NCBI GenBank assembly: GCA_001969505.1
Contig: LSSK01000767.1
Coordinates: 1-15,518, forward strand
Origin: Zancudomyces culisetae
Taxonomy: Eukaryota; Kickxellomycota; Harpellomycetes; Harpellales; Legeriomycetaceae
Length of the DNA stretch: 15,518 nt
Reading direction: 5' to 3'
Shown here piece by piece: positions 1 through 7,859 of this stretch. The notes below the pieces were generated by a model. It searched no databases and was not told where the DNA came from. It saw only the letters and a list, made by a program, of their open reading frames with translations. Numbering within the stretch: position 1 is the stretch's first letter; each line of letters begins with the position of its first letter. A program made the translations under genes and the position numbers.

Positions 1-116
1 GGTAATCTCATGTTAGTGTTTACCGGTTCAACTGTACTATTATCTTTTATAATAGGTGTTTGTCTTGTAGCCTTTGGGCTACTTGAGGTTTTTTGTTCAC
101 TTTTCGGTATTGTCAT
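1..116 (-). CDS. Hypothetical protein, 5' part only (runs off window)
   Basis: An ATG at 116 (minus strand) opens a frame that stays open to the window edge, about 38 codons. It begins MTIPKSEQKTSSSPKATRQ and is rich in Ser, Thr, Lys and Pro, like a disordered protein N-terminus. An in-frame TAG lies upstream, so this ATG would be the first start. I do not recognise the family. The plus strand over the same bases is also open, from base 1 to a TAA at 142-144, and reads as a hydrophobic 47-residue membrane-like tail. Only one is likely to be real. I favour the minus reading because it has a start codon and about 460 bp of non-coding DNA upstream before the tRNA, but the evidence is thin. Confidence 0.35.
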   Translation of the reverse strand, partial: MTIPKSEQKTSSSPKATRQTPIIKDNSTVEPVNTNMRL

Positions 117-582
117 AATAATATTATTAGTATTAAAACTATAAAGCTAGTGTCCTGGCTGTATCACCATATTCTGTCGTATAAATTTTTGTATTTTAAT
201 ATTTAATAGTATATATCAGTACGACGAGCTGAATATACTAAGTTGGCCCAAGATCTTTTAACTTTATAGTATGTTTTAATTGTTTATTTATAATAAAGTA
301 CTATTCGAAAAGTTTGAGGAAAAATCTGACAAGGAATTCTGAAGTTCCTTGAGTCGCTATTTATGAAGTTGTATAAGTAAAAGTATAGTGTAAATAACCA
401 TAAATAATATAAATATATATAATAACTAATTGTTAGTATACAACCAAAACCACAATGGAGAAAGGATTGTACGAGCACTCTCAACAATCAGTGCTAGAAT
501 AAAGAAAATGTGATTGATTGTATTACCACGTTGGTAGCATACTACACATCAATCTGGTTTAAATTTTACACGACAATTTTGT
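117..582. other. Intergenic, AT-rich; no supported gene
   Basis: This stretch holds the presumed promoter of the leftmost minus-strand ORF and the upstream flank of the tRNA. A 67-codon minus-strand frame (284-487) is very rich in Tyr, Phe and Leu, as expected of AT-rich non-coding DNA read by chance, so I do not call it. Confidence 0.5.
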
Positions 583-656
583 GATTTCTTGGTGTAGATG
601 GTTATCACGTCTGTCTAACACACAGACGGTCGCCGGTTCGAGTCCGGCAGAAATCA
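583..656 (+). tRNA. tRNA-Val (anticodon AAC), intronless
   Basis: A complete 74-nt cloverleaf can be folded. The acceptor stem GATTTCT (583-589) pairs with AGAAATC (649-655), followed by discriminator A656. The anticodon stem TCTGT/ACAGA (610-614 and 622-626) encloses loop CTAACAC with anticodon AAC at 617-619. The T stem GCCGG/CCGGC (632-636 and 644-648) encloses TTCGAGT. The internal B box GGTTCGAGTCC (635-645) is canonical, and the sequence closely resembles yeast tRNA-Val(AAC). CCA is not encoded, as in eukaryotes. AAC would be modified to IAC and read GTT, GTC and GTA. Confidence 0.96.
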
Positions 657-661
657 CTCTC

Positions 662-674
662 TTTTGCTCTTTTT
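662..674 (+). terminator. RNA polymerase III terminator of tRNA-Val
   Basis: A T4 run (662-665) begins 5 nt after the tRNA 3' end, and a backup T5 run follows at 670-674. Short coding-strand T tracts are the standard Pol III stop signal. Confidence 0.8.
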
Positions 675-980
675 GCTCCGATCATTGTGCAATGGTTCTA
701 TTTGCTATTTTTTTGAATCGGCGGAACAAATGGTGTTAAATTTCAGTGAGATTATATCTTTGAATTACGGTTAATTATTGGCTATTATGGTGTTTTGTTT
801 GGTAAATATTTCCTTAAAGTGAAACAAGAAATTGGTTTTCATTTGTTTTTTTTCTAGGGTGCCTTTATTTTGCTTTTTTAATGACTTAAGAAATGGAAAC
901 AAGAACAATCTTTGCTATTCACTACATGTACAATAAACTCATTGAGATCTGAATACAAATTTAGAACATATCGACGTAAA

Positions 981-2438
981 ATGCATTTCAAAAATGCGAT
1001 CTGGCTGTTTCTGGCGTGGTTGAATATTCAACTACTTGTCCTTGCAAATACTGAGAAAGTCATATTCAGAGCGGGGCTTCCCTCTGCTTTACCGATAATA
1101 GAATTGGGCAGAGATTGCAGATTTGCTAATATGTAAGTTCCCGTATCTAATTTGTTGTTTAATGAAAATTCTTACAGAAATTTAGCTGAGAAATTGTGTT
1201 TAGTTTACAACCTGCTTAAATTGTTTGAGCTCAATATAAATTGATTTGAATCGTTTTTCGACAAGAACGGTATAACACACTAGAAGATTGTTTTTGGTTG
1301 ATAAAACCTCTTCTATTAATCAGTATTCTAGAAAAACAGATAATTAAAAAGAATTAGGGGGAAATATTGAAATTAACTCATTCAATTATGTTTTAGCCAA
1401 GAATTAAGCGGACCTTATTCCATCAGTACAAATCAGATAATACGACCAAGCATACTGGAATTTGAAGAAAACGCGGAGAGAATTGACTATTGCTTTTACG
1501 AAAACCGAAATAAAGTCATATGGTATGTTTTGAGAAATTTGAAACCAGGTACTTTATATGAAGCTAGGATATCATATCTATCAACGGTGAGTTTTTTTAC
1601 TTTGGAATATAACGTGCTAGTATTGCTCTTGTTTTTAAATATTTATTTTGTTTTGTTCAATTTCGTTTTATCTTTTTGCAAGAATGGGGAGGATTGTGAA
1701 AAGTGAACAGGTTGAAGATCACTCTTGGTAGTAGCTTTAGTTGAATAGTAGATACTAACAAAATCATGAAATGTAAAATATCTAGACACCTGGTGATTGG
1801 GAACTAAAGGTTTTTTCACGAGAAGAGCTATTCGCAATGTACGGGATAAAATATAACAGTGACAAGAGCGAATCACATGAAAAGGTAAATCTAATAGTAA
1901 GTGTGATGGAGGAGGTGAGAACGTGGTAGTAATGGATGTTTGATTACTGGAGCTTTAGCAATGTTTTTTCCTCCTGTAATCTCATAGAGCGACAACACAA
2001 CAGAGATGAATACAACAGCGTATCTAAGAGTAAGGATGTTTCCTACTGGCGTTTCGTATGTCGACAGAGGTCTACGGCTGCCCACTAAATTTAACATTGG
2101 TAAGTGACTGCACTAAAAAGAGTATTAAAGAAAAATAAATATATGACATTTTCTGCTTTAGCAACATCTTTCTTGCATTCTTGTTTGCCAGTAACACATA
2201 TTCAGTCAAATGGGGATATATGTGTTGTCATTATTATTTTACTTTAACCAAATGAATGCTAATAATGTATCTAGTACTGGAATCGCTGATATTGGGTGGG
2301 ATTCCATATCAGGCCACAAAGGTAGTCACAGCATGTGCATTTGCGGTATTATTTGGGATGGTTTTTGCAGTACCCTTGCTGTTCAATGTGATTAATGAGG
2401 TTATAGAAGAAAACGAAGAGGGAGACAAGGTTAAATGA
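981..2438 (+). CDS. PGA1: Pga1-like subunit of GPI mannosyltransferase II (5 exons)
   Basis: Pga1 partners Gpi18/PIG-V in the ER to add the second mannose to GPI-anchor precursors. I read exons 981-1132, 1397-1586, 1786-1884, 1988-2099 and 2275-2438, which join in phase to 238 aa (yeast Pga1 is about 200). The start at 981 gives a textbook signal peptide (residues 1-22), although the frame is open further upstream. The mature N-terminus NTEKVIF matches the NTEK-x-IF signature I recall for fungal Pga1. LRNLKPGTLYEARISY (residues about 96-111) matches the family core 'L..L.PG..YEVR..W', followed by PGDWELKVFS. One C-terminal membrane helix (about 200-224) precedes an acidic tail, giving a type I topology. 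Introns begin GTAAGT, GTGAGT, GTAAAT and GTAAGT; intron 2 has a perfect TACTAAC branch site. Exons 1 and 5 are the least certain because introns 1 and 4 are long (264 and 175 nt). Confidence 0.8.
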
Positions 2439-2464
2439 CGAGAGTTGGACATGTTGGTTATAGA

Positions 2465-2470
2465 AATAAA
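2465..2470 (+). promoter_or_regulatory. Candidate polyadenylation signal of the Pga1 gene
   Basis: AATAAA lies 26 nt after the PGA1 stop, in A/T-rich sequence typical of a 3' UTR. Confidence 0.4.
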
Positions 2471-2697
2471 ATTAGGCAAAATTTAGCAAAATTAAGCACA
2501 ATTATTGGCACATTGCTAGTAGCTCTGTATTGAATAGTACTAGTTAGTTTTCTGGTTCAAGTACCAAGTATAAACTCGTTGAAGATTATTGTAAAATATT
2601 TTTATAATAAAAGATCAGAATAGTGGAAATAATTTTACCGGATTAAAAGCAAATTTTTAAGAGGGAAAAAAGTTTAAAAAAACAAAAAAAAAACAGC

Positions 2698-2728
2698 GGG
2701 GTGAGGGGGTAAAGGGTGAGGGGGTAGA
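2698..2728 (+). repeat. G-rich 15-bp tandem duplication, G-quadruplex-like
   Basis: Two copies of GGGTGAGGGGGTARA (2699-2713 and 2714-2728) sit in an otherwise AT-rich spacer. They supply four G runs of 4, 5, 3 and 5 with loops of 3, 4 and 3 nt, which fits the canonical intramolecular quadruplex pattern. The motif lies 12 bp beyond the ABC transporter stop codon, between two convergent genes, and directly follows a long A-rich run. On the ABC transporter transcript the same bases are C-rich. Confidence 0.75.
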
Positions 2729-2740
2729 ATAAGGACAAAC

Positions 2741-5700
2741 TTACTGAACAGCATCAGCATCATTTTCACCAATAATCCGTAAGAAAACTTCGTCAAGAGA
2801 GGTTTGACTGATACCCCAATCGTTAATAGAGTAAGCAGCCTTGTTTTGGGAGATTTCGGAAAAAAGTCTTGGAATAAGACCAGGCTCGGGCTTGAATTCC
2901 CACGAGACAGTGTTGGAGAAGCTGTCAACCAACGTGGCATCTGGAGGAAGAAGTGAAGAGATGTAGGAGACAACATCGGGCATTTTGGCCTCGTCTGCAC
3001 TAGCCATCAGAAGGAAGCCACTTCCATACAGCTGCTTGAGACGCAGTTGAGTACCGAAACAACGCATTGTTCCATGAGCCATGATTCCGATTTTGGTGCA
3101 CAGTACTTCGGCTTCCTCCATGGAATGGGTAGTAATAACGATGGTTCTTCCAACCTTATTGCGGTTGATAACATTCCATACAGTACGACGGACTTCAGGA
3201 TCTAGACCGGTGGTAGGTTCGTCCAGGAACACAACGCTTGGGTTTCCTACAAAGGAAATAGCTATACTGAGTCTGCGCTTTTGACCACCTGAAAGGTTCT
3301 TTGACAACGCGTTGCGTTTGCTGTACAGGTCAACATCCTTGATAATTTTTTCAACAACTTGGCGTTCTTCGCGCGCAGGAATGCCTTTGAGGCGGGCATA
3401 GAAATACAGATGTTCGGCAATAGTTAAATCGTCCCAGAGAATGTCATGCTGAGGACAAATACCAATGTGGCGGTACACCTGTTTTGTTTCAGTAGTTACG
3501 TTGAAACCTGAAAGCTTGGCAACGCCACCAGATACCTTGTATAGACCGGAAAGCATGGAAATCAGTGTTGTTTTTCCAGCACCATTAGGCCCCAAAAGTC
3601 CAAAAATGTCGCCTTTGCTAATAGCAAAACTTATATCTTTAACCGCAAGCTTTCCACCAGGATATACCTTGCGAACACGTCGCAAAATCAATGGGGAATC
3701 ACGAGGGTATTTGCCATCGATAATACGACTTCGCTCATTTTTAACATCCTGATCCTCCAATTTCAGCTCTTCTTCATCCAGTGCACCAGGATCTTCAGGA
3801 ATTTCATCTTCTTTTCTAAACAAATCAGTGATAGGGAAGTGCCAGGGTCTTTTGACACCATATTTACCTGGCAAGACATTCATCAAGTAGAATGAAAGAA
3901 CCAGAAGAACAAGCCATTCAATAGCCATGGCTATTAAACAGTTAAAGACGACATCTCCACTAACCACATCAGAAAACGTATATCCTGGGCGCTCAGTTGA
4001 TACAGCAGCATTGTTCAGAGCAGCGATAGCTCTATACATGGCAAATGGTGGCCACAACAAATACGGAATTGGGATGGTGGTATCGAAAATAAACGTCACC
4101 GTAGCGTCAATGACAACGCCCCAGAACACTATCAGATTGGTAATTACCAGTGCTACTCTGCTGTTGTTGAAGAATGTGCTGAAGAAGAAGGATATTGCGA
4201 TTTGTAGATTCCACCACACAAACAGCAATACAATCAATAAGGCTTTTGATGTCTCGGTGAACATTTCGAGTTTAAACGCAATTCCTGATACCAAAAAGAC
4301 TATGCTACTAACAACTGTCAAAACCAAAAAGTGCAGATAATGTCCCAGATAATATGCCTTGTTTTTCAGCCCATTCATCTGCATCATCACCAATATCCGC
4401 TCCTCTTTTTCTCGAACCAACAATACAACAAATGACGCTATCAAGAACGATACACCGAATGGAAACAAACTTCCTCCAATCAATGATCCTATCGGCACTG
4501 TAAATCGCTGTAAAAATCCCTGTGGCATTGCTCTTAAACTATGCTCTATTTTTGCAGTATCGTCACCCAGCGATGATCGAAGGAGCCCATTAGAAAGCTG
4601 TGTTTGATGCACAAACATTCTATCCATAACTGGTGGATATGATCCCGCTGACGAAATTTGGTCGTTTTCTCCTATCTGAAGAGTGTATCTCCAGTCTCCA
4701 CTGGCTGAGTTCGCCACGTCAAACAATATGGCTGCTGATGGCATCTGTGCGACTATATTTCCAACTGCTCCATAATATCTCAACAAACTTGCAAAGTTTT
4801 CCGGATCACTGGAGTTTGCACGCAAAGCATTAAATACTCCGGTATCTACTTGAGAAAATTGCTCATGAACATTCATTATCTTGCCTTTGAGCTCTAGATC
4901 CATCTGTTGTGATGTGTACCCATTGTACCTGTCTGTTTCAAACCAAGGTGTAGATATTATTCCATTGGGTCCAACCATACTCATGTTAGTCCCTGGAATT
5001 TGTATATTTCCCAGGTTGACCCAAAAGTTTCTGTCTATTTTACCTAGAATACCTGAACCCTTTACGTTTTTCAGCGCACTTTGTGTAGAGTTGGCAAGTA
5101 ACATCCCCTGTATTCCATTTAGTGGTGCTGTTTGCATCTGCGTGATGGCTGCTGGTGTTGTAAGATTTATCATTCCTGTGTTTTCCATATAACCAGCGCT
5201 CCCATCTGATGCATCTCTAACTATTGCCCATGTCAGTTTTTGGTTTACCATCAGGCTTGTTAATCCACTTTGCAAAAAATCTGTTGAAAACCATCCTCCC
5301 AATGGATCTGGCTTTGTTGTCGTATCAAGTCTAACCGCATCGGTAACATTTGGGTCTTTTTGATAGGGCGAAGAAAAGCTGTAATCGTGTCCAAACTGCC
5401 AGACACAACTTGGTGCACTGTCTGATAATGTAAACGGGCGCCTTTCTGTTTGGTCTTCAATCTGAATGGGTAGGTAGTATGAATTACTCGCTTTAAATTT
5501 GAGGTTGCTTGGGTATCCCCTAACTATGCCATCTGGCACATCTGGAAAGTTGTTTATGTTTCCTGGAGATACTGGCATATTGAATTCGTTAGTAGCATTA
5601 TAGTTAGAACACATCAGGTAGTTTCTTGCACCAAAAGAGTCCTCAACAAGATTACCGACAATTATTCCTATAATCCCTCCTATCGCAATCATTAGAAAGG

Positions 5701-5815
5701 GACAAAGAAGTACATAGCATATGTTTGTTCTATATTGTCGCTTCTGGTACGATAGCTTACTCCTAGCTAACGCCCTTAGTTGGTACGATTTTCTAGCAAC
5801 TGTATTTTCTTCCAT
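2741..5815 (-). CDS. ABCA-family (subfamily A) half-size ABC transporter
   Basis: A single uninterrupted frame encodes 1024 aa. ABCA proteins use ATP to move or flip lipids across membranes; the substrate here is unknown. Order: basic cytosolic N-terminus (1-30), TM1 (about 31-54), a large lumenal/extracellular loop (about 55-440) with several N-x-S/T sites, then a cluster of about five or six membrane helices (about 444-645), and one nucleotide-binding domain. Visible motifs are Walker A GPNGAGKT (742-749), Q-loop Gln789, signature LSGGQ (841-845), Walker B VVFLDE (861-866), D-loop GLDP and H-loop His897. The KxGIMAHGTMRCFGT stretch and the terminal TSLDEVFLRI are typical of ABCA. With one TMD-NBD unit it would have to dimerise. 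The start at 5815 is followed by the conserved QLRAL...QKRQ leader, so the 5' end looks complete. Confidence 0.97.
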   Translation of the reverse strand: MEENTVARKSYQLRALARSKLSYQKRQYRTNICYVLLCPFLMIAIGGIIGIIVGNLVEDSFGARNYLMCSNYNATNEFNMPVSPGNINNFPDVPDGIVRGYPSNLKFKASNSYYLPIQIEDQTERRPFTLSDSAPSCVWQFGHDYSFSSPYQKDPNVTDAVRLDTTTKPDPLGGWFSTDFLQSGLTSLMVNQKLTWAIVRDASDGSAGYMENTGMINLTTPAAITQMQTAPLNGIQGMLLANSTQSALKNVKGSGILGKIDRNFWVNLGNIQIPGTNMSMVGPNGIISTPWFETDRYNGYTSQQMDLELKGKIMNVHEQFSQVDTGVFNALRANSSDPENFASLLRYYGAVGNIVAQMPSAAILFDVANSASGDWRYTLQIGENDQISSAGSYPPVMDRMFVHQTQLSNGLLRSSLGDDTAKIEHSLRAMPQGFLQRFTVPIGSLIGGSLFPFGVSFLIASFVVLLVREKEERILVMMQMNGLKNKAYYLGHYLHFLVLTVVSSIVFLVSGIAFKLEMFTETSKALLIVLLFVWWNLQIAISFFFSTFFNNSRVALVITNLIVFWGVVIDATVTFIFDTTIPIPYLLWPPFAMYRAIAALNNAAVSTERPGYTFSDVVSGDVVFNCLIAMAIEWLVLLVLSFYLMNVLPGKYGVKRPWHFPITDLFRKEDEIPEDPGALDEEELKLEDQDVKNERSRIIDGKYPRDSPLILRRVRKVYPGGKLAVKDISFAISKGDIFGLLGPNGAGKTTLISMLSGLYKVSGGVAKLSGFNVTTETKQVYRHIGICPQHDILWDDLTIAEHLYFYARLKGIPAREERQVVEKIIKDVDLYSKRNALSKNLSGGQKRRLSIAISFVGNPSVVFLDEPTTGLDPEVRRTVWNVINRNKVGRTIVITTHSMEEAEVLCTKIGIMAHGTMRCFGTQLRLKQLYGSGFLLMASADEAKMPDVVSYISSLLPPDATLVDSFSNTVSWEFKPEPGLIPRLFSEISQNKAAYSINDWGISQTSLDEVFLRIIGENDADAVQ

Positions 5816-7110
5816 TTTCTCTTTTTATTTAAGATACAAGCCGAGTTTCTGGATTTGTATGTTAACCCTCTTGGGTTTTCGTAGCCTTTTTTATTCTCAC
5901 TTGCTAAATAATAGCACACTGTTTTTAAGTAAAAATCCTTTTTAGCTAAGAGTACGCCAGTTAATTGAAATAAGTTACAATTCAGAATATTTCTAGCTAT
6001 ATTCTTTGTGCCTCTTTTCTAATCCCCTTCTTTTTTGTTGGTTTTATAGTTCGTAATTCGCCTTTCATTTAACTGACTAGAAAAAAATTATTTTTTCAAG
6101 TCGGGACGATAGTTTAAGTACATTAAATGAGGGAAGTGAAAAAAAATATTAGCGCTTTTATCGACCTCTACATTCTTTTTTTCAGTTTTATGTATCCTTG
6201 GCAACCTGTCCTGTTTTGTGTCGGTTTTACTAAAAAAAAATTCAAATTTCTTGGTATTTTCTTTTTTTTTCTTTCTTTTTCCTCAATCACTAGTAGTTAG
6301 TAGGTTTTTAGCCTATTAAAGCAGATTTAATGACAAATTTCTAATATTATGAATTGTCCCAACACAAATAAACAATACCATAGATTCCATTATCACATTA
6401 AAATTTGTAAACAATAATCTTTGGACGTGAATCAACAGCATCTCAAGTCTGCAACGCTCTTATTGATACATCAATTTACCTAAAAGTAATCAAAACTCAG
6501 ATGGTACCGCTTTGCACGTATTATTTACAGTGAAAATTGAAGTGTGAGGGAAAGGGGATTACTGAATAATTAAATGCAAATCAACGTTCCTAGCAAAATC
6601 TAAATAACTATCGGATAGGATAGGTGATTATTTGCTTAATTTGTTGATATTTATAAAAATAACATAATATTTTAAATCCCTCTTTTCTGTTGGCTCTATA
6701 CCGATTTTGATTTTTTGTTTCTCGTCTAATTATTGACTATTATTTTGATTTTCTAATTCAGGTTGGTTTACTTCCTACCCCAATCAGTACTCTTCTTTGC
6801 TATTATTTCTTTACCCATTTAAAATTAGTGTAATTTTCAACAACTAGAAGTATTTTCGAGAACCAAGTTTACCAACGAAAAAAAAAAGAAACTGCTGCAT
6901 TTGCTTTTCGTCAAACACATGCATTTTTTGTTTCATGAAGTGGGTTGAGAGACACAAAATTTACATCAAGTTAAATATTCTTAATATATGTTGATGATAG
7001 TACAAACATCTAAGATTGGCTTATGCCAAGCCCACAGAAAAGTATTTTCCACTATACTTCGTGAATTTAGAGACTCTTTCATTTAGAAATTAAACAAACA
7101 TCCGTGGTTA
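5816..7110. other. Gene-poor AT-rich region upstream of the ABC transporter
   Basis: This region contains the promoter of the minus-strand transporter and many homopolymer tracts (for example A9 near 6232 and T/C-rich tracts near 6260-6280). No long frame has family similarity. One 57-codon plus-strand frame (6127-6300) starts MREVKKNISAFIDLY and is Phe-rich and membrane-like; much of it comes from T runs, so I leave it uncalled here. Confidence 0.5.
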
Positions 7111-7186
7111 TAAACGGCTCTTAGCGTGCTTGGCTCGCCGCCATAAAACCGCATTCCCTAATTACCACCATATCGTTGATACTTAC

Positions 7187-7356
7187 TGTCTTATTTTCTC
7201 AACATGGTACCCTCGCGTCTTCAATACATTTTTACTTTGCATCAAAATGTACAATATTTCATTTTTGAACAAATTTTTAGCTTTGTGACTGTGCTCATGA
7301 TGGTTATGACGAGCAATTCGACGTTTTGTAGGGCTTTGATTCTGAGAAAGAGGCAT
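7187..7356 (-). CDS. Possible small gene or first exon, unknown function
   Basis: From an ATG at 7356 the minus strand encodes 56 residues beginning MPLSQNQSPTKRRIARHNHH and ending near KTRGYHVEKIR. It is basic, His-rich and not low-complexity. The frame closes at a TAA (7183-7185) embedded in CAGTAAGT, and GTAAGT (7186-7181) is a perfect 5' splice donor, so this may be an exon continuing leftward with phase 2. I cannot fix the next exon. The nearest AG gives a 29-nt intron, shorter than the others here. Later AGs near 7115-7135 give short tails that end quickly. The opposite strand also has a 73-codon frame over the same bases. No family is recognised. Confidence 0.3.
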
Positions 7357-7859
7357 CCTATTTGTATGGAGTCCAAAGACTTGAAAATCTTTGATACACA
7401 AATATATGTAAGTCAACACTCGTAGCTATTTAATACAAATGACATGTTACTCATTAACATGCGCATACAGGGAAGGAGTGTAGTAACCATTTAAATACAA
7501 GTATTTCTATTACAGTTAATGATAAGTATACCCACCTATTATGTTTCGACAACTATAAGAGTTGATATTGTCATTAAATTTATTTTATACTTTTTTATGA
7601 GGGCATATAAACATACCCTATCACAAAGAAATTGGGAAAAATAAAAACTACAACGGAGCCTCGAGGACTACAAAACGCATTTGTAACTTAAATAAGAATT
7701 AACTAGCAAATATAAAGCAATAACGTAATTATAAATCTCACAATGTATCACTTGTTCGTTTAAACCCATGCAAACTAAATAGTCTGAGCGTGGGAGAAAT
7801 ATTTTGCGTCATAAGCAAAGGTGCGTGAGTATTCAAGATACATCAGGATTCTTGTCTTT
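7357..7859. other. Intergenic; 3' flank of the GDSL gene
   Basis: AT-rich sequence holding the 3' UTR of the GDSL gene and, if the small ORF to the left is real, its promoter. I see no gene, RNA or repeat here. Confidence 0.5.

Noticed and set aside
284-487. 67-codon Tyr/Phe/Leu-rich minus-strand frame
   Set aside because: Typical chance frame in AT-rich DNA; no motif or context support.
1643-2097. Minus-strand frames of 77 and 68 codons across PGA1 exons 3 and 4
   Set aside because: They run antisense through exons that splice in phase into a Pga1-like protein; no family signal.
3465-5192. Several plus-strand frames of 66-137 codons across the ABC transporter
   Set aside because: Antisense readings of a 1024-aa gene with all ABC motifs; none has independent family features.
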